DNA of 64,000 bases from Symbiodinium natans (GCA_905221605.1 CAJNDS010002528.1:249001-313000), one strand, 5' to 3'; positions 34,509-46,252 are shown, numbered from the stretch's first letter. Notes: generated from the letters alone by a model not told the origin. Made by a program: numbers and translations.

Positions 34509-34826
34509 AGGCACGCGCACACGCACGCGCACGCGCACGTGCACGCGCACGCACGCACGCACGCGCACGCATGCACGCACGCTCACACACACACACACAC
34601 CCACGCACACACACACACACAGAGAGACACACACACACACACAGAGACACAGACACACAGACACACAGACACACAGACACACAGACACACAGACACACAG
34701 ACACACAGACACACATACACACATACACACATACACCCCATACCCACATACACACATGCACACGCACACACGCCTACACGCACATACAAAAACAAACACA
34801 CACACACACACACATACACATACACA
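34509..34826 (+). repeat. CA-rich microsatellite (CACACAGA, CACG, CACATA)
   Basis: Alternating CACG, CACA, ACACACAGAC and CACACATA runs. The His/Thr and Val/Cys frames on both strands are artefacts of the repeat. Confidence 0.97.
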
Positions 34827-34925
34827 CTTGCACTTTGCACTTTACACTTTGCACTGTACACTTTGCACTTTACACTTTACACTTTACACTTACACTTTAC
34901 ACTTCCACTTGCACTTACACACTTA
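34826..34925 (+). repeat. 7-bp minisatellite (TTTACAC / TTTGCAC)
   Basis: About 14 copies of CACTTTA/CACTTTG, directly adjoining the CA array. Confidence 0.93.
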
Positions 34926-35537
34926 CTTGCGGCTTGGCATGGGCACATGAAATGGACATCGACAAGACCTGACTGCGTCATCGCTGTACAACATACTGTA
35001 ACCCTTTGCAACTGCAAATTCTACACCACATTTAATTTGATTGCGCTCAGAATGTCCACATTTGGAAGTGCCGAGATCATGGCGGTACCTACGCCTGGGT
35101 TTGCCTGGGACATTGCGAGTCTGCAGTGGCCGGCAGTTGAGCAGCATTGGCGCCGCGCTTCATGCTGGTATGCGAACTCGGAACTTATTCAAAAATTCAG
35201 AATCTGAGCAGAAAACGACTTGTCTCTCGCAGATCATTCGAAGGTCACAGACGAACCAACAAGTTCATGTGGTGCTGTCGGGCGTCCCCCGACCACCTCC
35301 TAGTGCATGACTTGAGCGATGCACTCCTGGTGCCCCTGCTATTGAAAAAGGCACGATGTGCAATATGTGGACTGCAGATATCACATGGAATCACCATGTC
35401 CAGGTGTTTCCACACTCACACAAGCAGCTAACGGCTTGGCAACACAAGGCAGGTATTTCCCCAACTCAGGTCACCAGCCATTCTGAGATGTTGTTGTGAG
35501 CTCGAGGCTCTTTGAACGAACGAAGCTCCCTGTCCCT

Positions 35538-35612
35538 CTCCTCGCTCTCTCTCTCTCTCTCGCTCTCTCGCTCGTGCACGCGCGCACACACACACACACG
35601 CTCGCGCGCTCC
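35538..35612 (+). repeat. CT then CA/CG microsatellite
   Basis: (CT)n with CTCG breaks, then (CA)n and CTCGCGCG. Confidence 0.9.
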
Positions 35613-38160
35613 CTGCTTAGCAGAGGAGCGGCGTCGCTCATTGACACTTTTGCTTGCATCTCAAGGCGGCTACTATCCAACCCGCTCTCCAAGTGTGGGA
35701 CATCCCATGCTGTGACTAGAAGCTTGGCCCTAGATGGCCATCCGTGTTTCAGCCTCCATGCCAAACTCCAGCACCGCATCCATTCTGCACACAATTCCTA
35801 GGAATAGCATAGTCGCGAGTGCGGACCATTGATGGCCTGAAGGGGATGATGTCATAAGCACAAGCAGGCACCCAATCCTCAGCACTGACGCGTGTTGCAG
35901 CATTTTTTTCTCTCTAGTTGGGTACTGGACACCATGTTCCACAGTGCGGCCAGGCTTGTGTATGTTCCACACACACGTGACTTTGTTTAGCAGGTGCTGC
36001 GGGAGTATCTAATGGGAAACTGAGCTTTCTTAGCACTTGTGCTTCTCGTGGGACGTATGAGTTGTGAGAGTTCAAGCTCTTGCGACTGAGGCGCAGCCCA
36101 ATGCCAGAACCGCTGTGAAGAGGATTCTGGTTGTGGCGCGAGGGCGGGGGGAGTAGGAGAGGTCAATGCCCAAGTCAGCTTACCCCAACAGTACTCTTCC
36201 CTCCTGCGGGGCGTAGGATGGTGTGATTAACTGAACCCTAAACCCTAAACCCTAAACCCATGAACGACTCACCATCCTTCGGCTCGACCTTGGTCGACCA
36301 GACAAACCGCCCCCATTACTGTCCAATGCCCAGCACGCGTCATAAGGTTTAGGGTTTTCGGGTTTATAGGGTTTATAGGGTTTATAGGGTTTATAGGGTT
36401 TTAGGGTTTTAGGGTTTTAGGGTTTTAGGGTTTTAGGGTTTTAGGGTTTTAGGGTTTTAGGGTTTTAGGGTTTTATGGCTTTAGGGTTAGGGTTTAGAGG
36501 GTTTATAGGGTTTAGGGTCATGTTGGCGCATCTTGCAGCACGTAAGGTCACTACTTCATACATACTCTTGGGTGCGCCTCACTTGGTGTAGGTTATACAC
36601 ATTGGCGAGTGAAGCTATGGGGTGTCCGCTTGGCTTGCCAGCAATAAACCCCTGCCTCATGTGGCTCAGCAATTCCATTTTTCACATTGTCGAAATTGCT
36701 TTGTTGCGGGACGCCAGTTGTGAAACTGTCAGGCTGCAAGTGAATTTCAGCTTCTCGCGAATTGGGCTTTCGGCCGGATTTAACATCGGGCTCTTCATCG
36801 TTCGTGCTGTCAAGCGGTGCTCTGGCAGGGACCCGAAGATGAGCTGTCTATGTTCTTACCATCATCGTGCCTTCCGCCTGCGTCCTGAGAGTTGCGGCGG
36901 ACTATTTTGGTTTTTCGGGCGCAGGTGGCTGGACGTATTTTCCAGAGAACTGGGAGCCGATCGGCTGCAGGCGGGAAGAAAGGGGTCCAAGTCCAATTAC
37001 GATGATCACTGTTATCGTTGTTACTTTTTGCTTTTAATCTTAGTTATTATTTATTTATCCGTCTTCGTAGATTGTTATTGCAGAGTTGAGTGTTGTGCCA
37101 GGCTTCCGGCGGCAGCCATTCTTGGCCTTCGCCGAGCCGACTCCTCAGAATTCCCTAAGAGCTGGCCATTTGCCAGCGCTCTGCGGCTTGGCGCGGCTTG
37201 GCGCGGCTGCTCACAGCATTTCGCCGCGATGCTCATGTACTAGTGCCATATACGAGAGAAGCGACGCAGAGTTGGAAAGCCAGGTCTGCGTTCTGAGAGC
37301 CACAACAGATGCCCAGTTCTTACAACTGAGCAGTTGTGAGAGTGCAGAGCAGAGTCATCGAGCATAGCAGCCAACTATTCGATTGGATCTTCACCCTTTC
37401 CACTGTTGCTGTGGGTGTGCAGAGGCTCCATGGTCACCTCACGCCGGAGTCATTTATGGATTGCGCGACTGCGCAGATCCAGGCTGCAGTATTTCGCCTG
37501 GTTTTTTCTCTGGCTCCCCGGACACCTGATCTGAGTCTCAGTTGAATGCCTACATGTTGGCCGAGATCGAGTGGGAGCGGTCATGCGCTTAAGGCTTAAC
37601 AATATTAGCAATAGCGCATTGGCCTGACGGATTGGAGCTGCTGCGCAGAGACGATGGACGACGTTGGCCCAGGACTTTGCTTTTTTGAAGGAAGTGCCCA
37701 CTGCAGCCGCCTGCCAGTGTCTCAGATGTTTGGGGTTTTGCCGTCTCAGCCGCAAGATTTCACGAATCGGAGCGATGTGTGCCAAGGCCGCCTACGGTGT
37801 CAAGCGACGGAGGAACAGACCTTCCGTGGCAAATTTGCCAGGTGAGCTTTATTGTCTGCCGCAGGAGTGCAGGGCTTTCAGCTATTTTCCAGATGGATAT
37901 CTGGGAGACTCTGACCCGGGCTGCGCGGTCACCTTGGATCGCTGCCCTGCAAAGGCCAAGCCATTGCTAGAAACGACGCAGCTCCATGAAGTCCAGGTTC
38001 TGCCCGGTGCCGTCTTTTCGTGGTGGAAGACTCGGTGCCTCCTGAAGATCCACAAGACTAAGCCAGGGCACACAGAGCAGTGGCTTGAAATGGGCAACGC
38101 CCTGGGCTCAGGGCAAAGCAAAGTGGAGCCCCAGACTTGTTTCGGGTCCTGGGTTTAAAG
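35613..38160. other. Intergenic, no supported gene
   Basis: A 236-codon frame (36533-37243) has no domain and a composition unlike the real genes. A 164-codon frame (37664-38158) is also unrecognised. A CCCTAAA block lies at 36233-36260. Confidence 0.4.
36345..36518 (+). repeat. Variant telomere-like array (TTTTAGGG and TTTATAGGG)
   Basis: Four TTTATAGGG units are followed by about ten TTTTAGGG units, then mixed TTTAGGG. The uniform extra T marks local expansion of a mutated unit. Confidence 0.95.
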
Positions 38161-38165
38161 GGTGC

Positions 38166-38275
38166 AAGTTGGCATGCTCCCCCTTATGCTAGCAGGTCCG
38201 TTAATAGGGATTTATAGTAGGGGGTACCATATACTAACAGTCCTTAATGGGGATTTATCATAAGGGGTTACCACA
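38166..38275 (+). repeat. Dispersed repeat family 1, copy 3
   Basis: Begins CAAGTTGGCATGCTCCCCC and has two internal sub-units (AGCAGGTCCGTTAATAGGG and AACAGTCCTTAATGGGG), each ending in TAGGGATT or TGGGGATT plus a GGGGTACC or GGGGTTACC box. Confidence 0.7.
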
Positions 38276-38470
38276 ATCCAACGAAGTTTCTGAACAAGTT
38301 GGATTTTGAGATCTTCCGACTGAAGGTTGCCTCGGGCCAGCGGGGTTGCAGGCCTGCCAGGCCCGCAGAGCCCGAAGCGGCCTTGCCATGGCTTTGGGTG
38401 CCCCTTAGGCCATTGTAGGAAACGAAGATCCCGCGCATGTGCCTTGCCATGCCCTTGCAGTTTGCAAGGA
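38276..38470 (+). other. Coding-like fragment
   Basis: 38278-38345 reads KFLNKLDFEIFRLKVASG, exon-like, directly after a dispersed repeat. No family recognised. Confidence 0.3.
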
Positions 38471-38472
38471 GG

Positions 38473-38622
38473 CCTACACTTGGAGGTTCATGGTACCTAT
38501 GAACCAATTACAACTGTACTTATAACCCACTTATAAGCCCCTTAGGTGCCCTAATATGGTTATAAGTACATGTATAAGTACAGCTATAATTGGTTACTAC
38601 GTACCATGAACCTTCAAGTAGG
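38473..38622. mobile_element. MITE-like hairpin element, ~64-bp inverted arms
   Basis: The left arm (38473-38536) starts CCTACACTTGGAGGTTCATG. The right arm (38560-38622) is its imperfect reverse complement ending CATGAACCTTCAAGTAGG. The 23-nt centre carries no gene. Size (~150 bp) and structure fit a non-autonomous foldback element; target-site duplications are not obvious. Confidence 0.75.
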
Positions 38623-38639
38623 ACCCCAGGACCTGTAAG

Positions 38640-41010
38640 TGTCCCGGTTCCCTTGGACAGGCCATGGCAGAGGTGGGCCGCGACCAAGCAGCTGCAGGAT
38701 GATCTCCTGGCAGTTGCGCGGCAGCCCAGAGATGCACATCGAAGCATTGCGGGCCTGCCTCCGTACCTGCGCTCTTTGCCAGCTGCGTTTGCTTGCACCG
38801 GCACTTCAGTGTGCGTTCTGTGTTGCTGCTTCTTCGGAAACATGTCAATGACTCCGTGAATCAGGGGTGCCTGAGTCATCTTGTCGCTGTGTTGGTCATC
38901 TTTATGGCAAGGACGGCGACTACCGGCGAGAACGATGCTCGCGCAGGCAACTTTGGGATCCTTTTGGATCCTTTGAACTTGTCGCGTGGCATTGACTCGT
39001 GCAAAGGCAACCTTGGCGCTTGGAGCTGGATGCAGAGTACATCGTCGACCCCTTATAGGGGCCAAAGCCGGACCTAGATGACCTAGCCGGCTTAGGCCTC
39101 GCGGCCCTTCTCGGACGCCTTTGGCTGTTGAGCCCCTGAGGTGACGCGAGTGATGCTGTGGACAGGCGCGAAAAACGGATCCGACAAGCTGCTTCATGTA
39201 AGTTGTGGGCGCCTTCCGGCCGCCTAGCACTTGCAATCCGCAAGACGGGGGGCCATGAATCGGAGCTGACTGAAGCTGCATCTGCTCATACAGAAGTCAG
39301 GGCATGTTTCAGCTGCTCAGGCCAGCTAAACACACTCCCTTTTCGGGAGCCGCTCGTCTACGAGGTTACCCTCATCGAGCGGGGCCAAGCTTCCTCGAGC
39401 CAGCGAAGGGCAAATTGCTTTTACGGTTTAGCCTGTCCAGGTGGGGGAGGAGGAACTTCTTTGTGGGTCCGCAGATGAGAACTTGGGTGGGGCACGCGTT
39501 TCAGTTTTGCGGACTGCCACAGCCGATAGTCGTTTCATTGGATGCTGCACCTGCTTTAGGCGGCAACGCGGTTGTCGTGCACTGTGCCTTGGAGCAGACG
39601 CATGCTGCGAGATCTGCGTGGAAGTGCCCGTACCAGTGCCCGTACCAGTATGTTGAAGTCGAGGTGCCAGTGAGACGTCCAGGAAGCCCGCTACAGGTGC
39701 CGGCTACTGAGCATGACTGAGCATGCGTATCAACAGTAGAGAATGGCAAAAGATGCCCCGAAAGCCTACATCTGCAAGCGAAGCCGGAGCCGAGTTTCCT
39801 CTGAAGCTCAATACCTTCCGGCTTAGGTCATGATCCGCAGCAGTGCAGGGCCCGCCGATGAGTTTGCGCTTTGTGAGGTGGAGCTGCTGGGCCCTCAGAC
39901 TCGCTGCTCAGGCGTGCCCAGGCACAGTATCAGTACATAGCAGTATAGGCACTGATGTCCACGCTGCATTTTCAAACTGCTTAACCAGCTGGCATTCGAT
40001 GCCTGCGATCATTTGTGATCACCTATATTCGCGCCAAAATGCCCGTGAGGCAAGTAGCTCCGGTTCCATGCGATTTGCTGCTGCACAAGGCCAACATCTG
40101 AACACAATACCAGCAAAGCAAGTGCCGAGGTAACTGTGCTGTCTGCTCTCTTTCTCATTTGAGATGTACCATGCCGTGCTCTACTGAACGCACTTTGTAG
40201 GGCTGGACCATCCACGGTCGGGTGGTCTTCATCTTTCCTCCGGCAGAAGCGAGCCGAGCTACGCTGGGGCCTTGCGCCCCTTTTTGGCGAAGCTTGTGAT
40301 CGGTCCTGTTGGACTGAGGTTGACGGGGGCTGGCGAAGCCTGCGAGCGTATGGGCGGAAGCATGGGGCCTACCAGCACTCATGTTCTGACCTGTGTGGTC
40401 CCAAGTTGCAACGCGCCTGCCCTGAGTTGCATTGACCCATCTTGGCCCTTGGTGATGGAAGCCCAGTTGCCCTCAAGCCACTGCCCAAAATCAATCAAGC
40501 CATGGCCTGGATGATGCTCCCAAAGTGTTCCAGGAAGCCAAGCGCAACGTAGGTTGACTTGTTGATGCTCGTTACTTGCAGCTTGCAGCTTACGTACGTT
40601 CGCGTGTGTTCGCGCATTCATCGCAGCCGCAGGAGGATGAGAGAAGATGAGAGTAGAGCAGCGGAGGGTTCTGCCACGGTGTGTAGTTTCAATTGGTGCA
40701 GGAGCTTTCACCAGGAGCGACGGCGAGTTTTGCTGTGGATTGCAGCTTGCTGCTATATGCTGGGCCGAGGCAAGGGAGCGTTTCGAGGGAATCGCAAGGT
40801 GTTGCAGCGACAGGGCCTGGTGCGTTCAGGCAGCGTCTTCGTCCCGCCACCACCACCGGGACCATCCAATGTCAACGCTTTGAGGGCAGCTGCTCCGCTG
40901 GGAGCAGCCCGGACTTGACTTCAGTGCTGGACACTTCTTTACTTGAGTCCTGCCCCCGCTCCTGACCTCCTTGCACCTCCTTGGACCCCCTGAATCATGT
41001 TTCGATGCCT
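38640..41010 (+). other. Scattered coding-like exons, product unknown
   Basis: Exon-like pieces: 38655-38800 (KQLQDDLLAVARQPRDAH), 39347-39400 (EPLVYEVTLIERG), 39840-39940 (DEFALCEVELLGPQTR), 40200-40330 (WTIHGRVVFIFPPAE) and 40740-40918 (LVRSGSVFVPPPPPGPSN, then an Ala-rich end and stop). They could belong to one or two multi-exon genes; no domain recognised. Confidence 0.33.
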
Positions 41011-41014
41011 GGAA

Positions 41015-41061
41015 GTTTAGGGTTCAGGGTTTAGGGTTTAGGGTTTAGGGTTTAGGGTTTA
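41015..41061 (+). repeat. Telomere-like block directly upstream of GDT1 exon
   Basis: TTTAGGG units, one with TTCAGGG, ending 15 nt before the probable AG acceptor of the first visible GDT1 exon. Confidence 0.93.
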
Positions 41062-41076
41062 TGGAAGCCTTGGGAG

Positions 41077-42654
41077 GCGCTTGCTGTGCTGGCCCCAGCG
41101 GCTGCGCATGCGGAGGCCGTCGAGGCAACCATCGAGCCTCAAGACGCAATCGTGCAGGCCGGCGATAAGCATCCCAAGCATCGCAGCCTTAAAGGCGACC
41201 CTTTAGGGGCAACTCCCAGGGCCATAGAGTCACGGAGGCATGAGGAGACATGAGTGTGGCAACCTGTGTCGGCCGAATCGTGGGCACGTCAACTTCCTGC
41301 ACCTGAGGCCTTCGCGCTGACCTTTGTGTCCGAAATCGGGGACAAGACCTTTTTTATCGCCGCAATTTTGGCTGCTGGCAGCAGTGCCGCAGATGGTCTG
41401 AGTCAGAAGGCGCAGGGGGATGTCCTGAAGCCATTGCCTTTGTGACTTGAGGGCGGCATGAGGTTAGTTGAAGAAACTGCATGTGTTCACGCAAATTTCA
41501 CGCAAGAACCACAGGATTGCTGCTCGAAGGTATGTGCGCCTGACATTGGCTGTCACGCGTAATGACTTGAAGCTTAGCACAGCAATAGCTGACCACTAAC
41601 AACAAGTACTGGGAATCAATCTGATCTAGAAACATCTACAAAAAGCCCGCTAGAAGAAGTTATGAGGTCTAGCCAAGAATGCAGGAAGGTATGTGCTCTC
41701 TTCCAACATGTCATCATACTCTTGTTCATGATGGCTGTGCCTGCATCAGGTCTTGACTTTTATTGGGGCCATCTGTGCTTTGGCCGTGATGACGTTCATT
41801 GCCGTGAGCATCGGCCAGATATTTCACGCAGTGCCGGATGCAGCCGGTGGTCTCCCCCTAGATGACTATGCTTCAATCCTTGCGATCCTCGGCATAGCCT
41901 GCGGCACGTGAGAACTGTTGCAGTTTCGATTGATGACCGGTGTATGCAACAGTATATGTGCACAGCACTCGTTTGGCCTCAGGTTTGGCTACTTCGGTGT
42001 GAAGCTCCTGCTCGACGCATCAACTATGCCGGATGATGGTAGCATCCTGGCAGAAGAGAAGGAAGAGGCAGAAGAGGCGGTCAACGAGTCCCTGCCAGAG
42101 TGGGTGACCAAGCTGGCGATTCCTGCGCTAGTCGTCCAGGCAAGGCGATTTCAATTATTGCTACTACTCCTATTATTCTTGTTATTATCTTTTGCTTTTT
42201 TCTTTATGACCATTAAATAAGAATAATTGTTAGCCAGAGTGGGTTTCATGGGTTTAGGATGGTCTGGAGCAGCATGACCCTTCATTCCCCCCTTGGCCAG
42301 GCCTTCATCCTGGTCTTTGCCGCAGAGGTGGGCGACCGCTCCTTCATCTCGGCCGCAGCCTTGAGTGCCCAGGGTGGGCCCGAAGGGGCTGCAGCCGTCT
42401 TCGTGGGGTCAATTGCTGCCCATGCCATTGCCACCTTGCTTGCTGTGGCACTCGGTGATCTGATCAGCACGTACGTGTCAGAGCCTTGCCCGACATGGTA
42501 GAAACAACAGCAGGTGAGTGTTGCTCAGTTGATGGAGGTCCTTGTCCGCAGACATGCCTAAATAGCTCAGGAGAAGACGCTGACGTACATAGGCGGTGGC
42601 CTTTTCCTTTTCTTCGCGGCGACATCCACGGTGAACGTGTTTGGCATGCTTTAG
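41077..42654 (+). CDS. GDT1/TMEM165 (UPF0016) family Mn/Ca transporter
   Basis: Exons: about 41077-41208 (tentative), about 41308-41409, 41750-41907, 41983-42139, 42301-42480 and 42571-42654. The first family signature [16 protein letters not shown] is in the second exon and the repeat signature [16 protein letters not shown] in the fifth. Between them are helices [15 protein letters not shown] and an acidic loop ([12 protein letters not shown]); the last exon ends in [14 protein letters not shown], typical of the family. The first exon has a signal-like [14 protein letters not shown]. Donors are GC (tentative), GC, GT, GC and GA; phases match. Members exchange Ca2+ or Mn2+ for H+ at the Golgi or, in plants, the chloroplast envelope/thylakoid. 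The location here is unknown because the N-terminus is incomplete. The second signature has Arg where Lys is usual. Confidence 0.88.
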
Positions 42655-44221
42655 CTGATCGCCCCAAGGTTCTTATTTTCTCATGAGCCTAAGCAAGCTG
42701 CAACAGGTTCCACGATGCCTTGTGCCAACGTGCACTTATGTACTTAGTTGTTATGGCTCCGGTGGAAACCTGCAAGGTCAGTCATTGGGCAGGAAGGAAC
42801 TAGTGTGCTATGAATCGCCCACCAGCTTCGGTGTCCACCACGCCCCATATCCAGCTGAGCATTGGCTCCTTCACACATTGAGGGAATACCAGAGACTCGA
42901 GACGAAGGCTATGTCCCATCCCTCCAAATGATGTGGCGTCTGTCTGGACGGGCTGCAACGCCATGGTCCAGCTTGCGGAGGTATCTCACCTTCCTTGGCG
43001 CATGTCCTGGGTTGCCTGCCTGTGAAGCTAGTATATTACCTTCACCTACCCTGTGGCTCTATGGCACAGGTTCTTGTGCTTGCTGCTGTTGCGAAACTGC
43101 TTAGTAGTATGTTGCTTCCTCCGCAAGTGGACACCAGCAAGAGAGGTGATGAAGTGCGATATGGAGATTTTCGCATGTTTCTGCATGCCTGGCCGCAAGA
43201 CTCCCTCAGCCGATAGGTCTCAGATTGAACCTGGAGACCCTTTGGATGATGCCAAAGGCATCAGGACCTCCAGTGAGAGGACCTATTCGCTTCACGCCCA
43301 GGTTCATGGATCGGATCGCAGAGTCGCATAGAAAAGCACGCAGCAAAACCGTGCTCTAACCTTGCGCCCCATGTGGTTCAATCTTTCACGTCACTATCCC
43401 TAAACCCTAAACTAAACCCTTAACCCTATGCCCAGGCTTCGTTGAGACTCCAGACCGTCCAGGACGCGTTGTCTGTGTTGAGGCGGGATCGGCAGGGGCA
43501 CACGTCAAGGGTTTCCATGTCTACACTTACTACTAGTCTTCCCTTATGGATCCTATATAATGCTACTATAGCCCACCAAGACTCCATTCTAATAAGGCCC
43601 TTATGTTACCTTTCAGATTGGCTCTCTACAAAAGCACCACAGATGGACGAACATGGTGTGCTACTGGGAATCTCCATGCATTACCAGACACACTGTTACC
43701 TTTCTGTCTCTCTCTCTCTCTCTCTCGGTCTGCGTCCTTTGGGATGCACCTCTGGCTGGATGCCCGTCTTCCACAATGATGTTCCAAGATTCTCAGCTGG
43801 CTCTAGCCGAATCTGGCCTAAGATGGCCGGCTGTGCAAAGCATCACGGGATGTGCACGGTGAGCCCATGGTTGCAGGAACAGGAACAGAACCTCAATTCA
43901 CGTTTTCACAAAAGACAAGCCCTAGCTTAGACAACCAAGCAACGTGCCCTGCTTATGAGACTGGAGCTCTTTTGTTCTTCGGTGTCCCCTTCAGCATGGC
44001 GGCTGCGAGGGAAGACAAGTCAAAGATGGCCCGCTCCGCCGGACGCCTGCACTTGCTGCAGGGTCTTCGGAACTCCCCTCCTTCCCGCCCTTTTGCCAGT
44101 CTGCAACCAAGGCTCTCCAGAAGCTGGTGACAATGACCAAATCAGCAAGTTCGAGCCGCGACACAGGCGGCCCTATTGCGCGAGAGCCGCACGTCCATGC
44201 CGTGTCTGCCTTCTTGCTTTG

Positions 44222-44285
44222 GCACATGGGGGTTTCCGAAATTTGGGGTCTCTTCTCGGGGTCCTTATTTTAAGAGAATCCTACT
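44222..44285 (+). repeat. Dispersed repeat family 2 (copy; other at 8502-8556)
   Basis: GGGTTTCCGAAATTTGGGGT followed by a TCTTCTCGGGGTCCTTATTT-like stretch. The same order is found at 8502-8556 (GGTTTCCGAAATAGGGGGTA, then CTTGTGTCCTCATTATAAG). Confidence 0.65.
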
Positions 44286-45772
44286 ACTTGGGGGTCTATA
44301 TTAGAGGTCGTAACCCCTATACTTGTTGGTACGATCGCAAGGCTCACGGGAGCAGGCAAGCGTGGCACTTCGTCAGCTCTTTGGCGCGAGTGGCCTCTCC
44401 TGGAAGTCAGGCGCGGATTGCTCAAAAGGGTTTAGGGTTTAGGCATCCGAATGCCATACGTGCATCGCTGAGCTCTGTAGGTGACCAGGACATCAATGAG
44501 ATGGACACCAAGCTCCAGGCACTGCTAGAGAAGATCCTCGCGCAACGAGGTGCTCCCGATGGCTTTCAGCTGTGGGAGCTTCCCCTTACATGTGGCCCGT
44601 ATCCCACCGATTAGATGGCCAGCACGCTTTCATGTTTGGCAGTCCCGAGTGCCTTCTGTGTAAGACAAGCAGGGAAGTGGTGGAATGCAGCCCGGAAAGG
44701 CTGTGCCAAGGGCTTTTAGTAGGAGCGCGCTAAAATGCTAAAAGAGCCTCGCCTAAGCCCCCCAAAAACCATGGCCTGACCGCATGTTGATTGATTCCTC
44801 TTCCGGTCCACATTGTCCTTTGTGCGATAAGTTTGCTGCCACTTCCGGGCCCTGGAGTGGTGAAGCCGGAGCATATCGATCTTCTGCCGCTGCACGGGCA
44901 ATCGCGCTGAAGCTGCTCTGAGCCCCTCAACTCCTAAATCCTGAACACATGGTCAGGAGAGCCAGTGGCTGCGACATCGACACCTCCTGTCAGCTCAGAG
45001 ACTTGGACCAGCGTTGGGAAGGGGAGAAAGGGGTTGTTCTAGACTCGGGTCTCGTCTTTCTTATATTGTTATTATCGTTTTTTTTTGGTTTGGGGGGGGG
45101 GGGGGGGGGGGTGTGGTCCTTTTAAAGGAACGCCGTACTAGGGAACAGCCAAGGAAGTCACAGCCTGCATCCGACGCCATGAAAATGCTGCTAGATGTAT
45201 TCAATGGTCAAGGAGATGCCATTGTGCGAAACTGTGGAAGAAACAGCATCAAAAAACCCGAATGTAGAGCAACTCCCATCTAGAGCTACATGCACACACT
45301 GCACACAACCTTGGGATACAGCAATGGTGGACTGGGCGTCGTGAGCCGTTTTTTCAGGAACGCAAAGCCCTTGCCAGTGTGAGAGTCGAAAGGCATCTCG
45401 GGCAGAAATGGAAATCTGAAAGAAGAGTTTCTAGATTTTTGCCCAAGTGACGGTGCACGCCAGCAATTGCGTGGCGCGAGGGTGGGTGTGTGTGTGTCTC
45501 TATATATACATATATATACATATGATGAAAGGCACGCAGTGAAACCGACATCTTGAACCAATCTCAGCGAGAACCCCAGGAAAAGACCTGAAAGAAAAGC
45601 TCAGGTGCGCTAGCTCGAGTAGGTATACCTGTTTGCTGGGTCAAAAGCAGCCGACAGGCTCTACACAAAGTCTACATAGCATAAAACAAGTTCTAACATG
45701 CATGGTATATGCCTGCAGTATAAGTTGCAGCAGAGATTTGACATGCCATGCTTCATAGGGTTAGAAGTATAG

Positions 45773-45847
45773 GCCCTAAACCCTCAACCCTAAACCCTAA
45801 ACCCGAAACCCTAAACCCTAAACCCTAAACCCGAAACCCTAACCCTT
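45773..45847 (-). repeat. Interstitial telomere-like block, CCCTAAA
   Basis: About ten CCCTAAA/CCCGAAA units. Confidence 0.95.
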
Positions 45848-45957
45848 AAGTCTGGCCAAGGAGAGCGTGGAGGAGCTGGTCGCGAAGCTGGGACCAGAGT
45901 CCCTGGAACCCAAGAAGCCCGAGCCGCCGAGGCGGCGCCTGGTGCTCACCGAGGAGC

Positions 45958-46043
45958 TTTTAGGGTTGGTTTAGGGTTTAGGGTTTAGGGTTTAGGGAAT
46001 AGGGTTTAGGGTTTAGGGTTTAGGGTTTAGGGTCTAGGGTCTC
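45958..46043 (+). repeat. Interstitial telomere-like block, TTTAGGG
   Basis: About eleven TTTAGGG-type units, opposite in orientation to the block at 45773-45847; a coding-like stretch lies between. Confidence 0.95.
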
Positions 46044-46252
46044 ACGACAGTCGTACCTGATCACTTCCTTCACTGCGATATCTAGTAGAACCCTTATAGG
46101 AGCCGGACTAGGAACCTACTCGCTTTCTAGGGCTGCTTATGAATGTAGGGGGGGGAGCTTCGGAGATCATCGGAGTGGTTGGGGTTAAGGCGGTGAAGGG
46201 AACCTATATAGGCCCGAGAGAGGCGAGCTTGTATGTCGAATTGGAGGAGGGA

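Noticed and set aside
34366-35207. Long His/Thr and Val/Cys frames in CA repeats
   Set aside because: Direct translation of CA/GT microsatellites; not genes.
36533-37243. 236-codon plus-strand frame after a telomere-like array
   Set aside because: Residue use is not gene-like (runs of Cys, Tyr, Leu from T-rich DNA) and no domain is visible.
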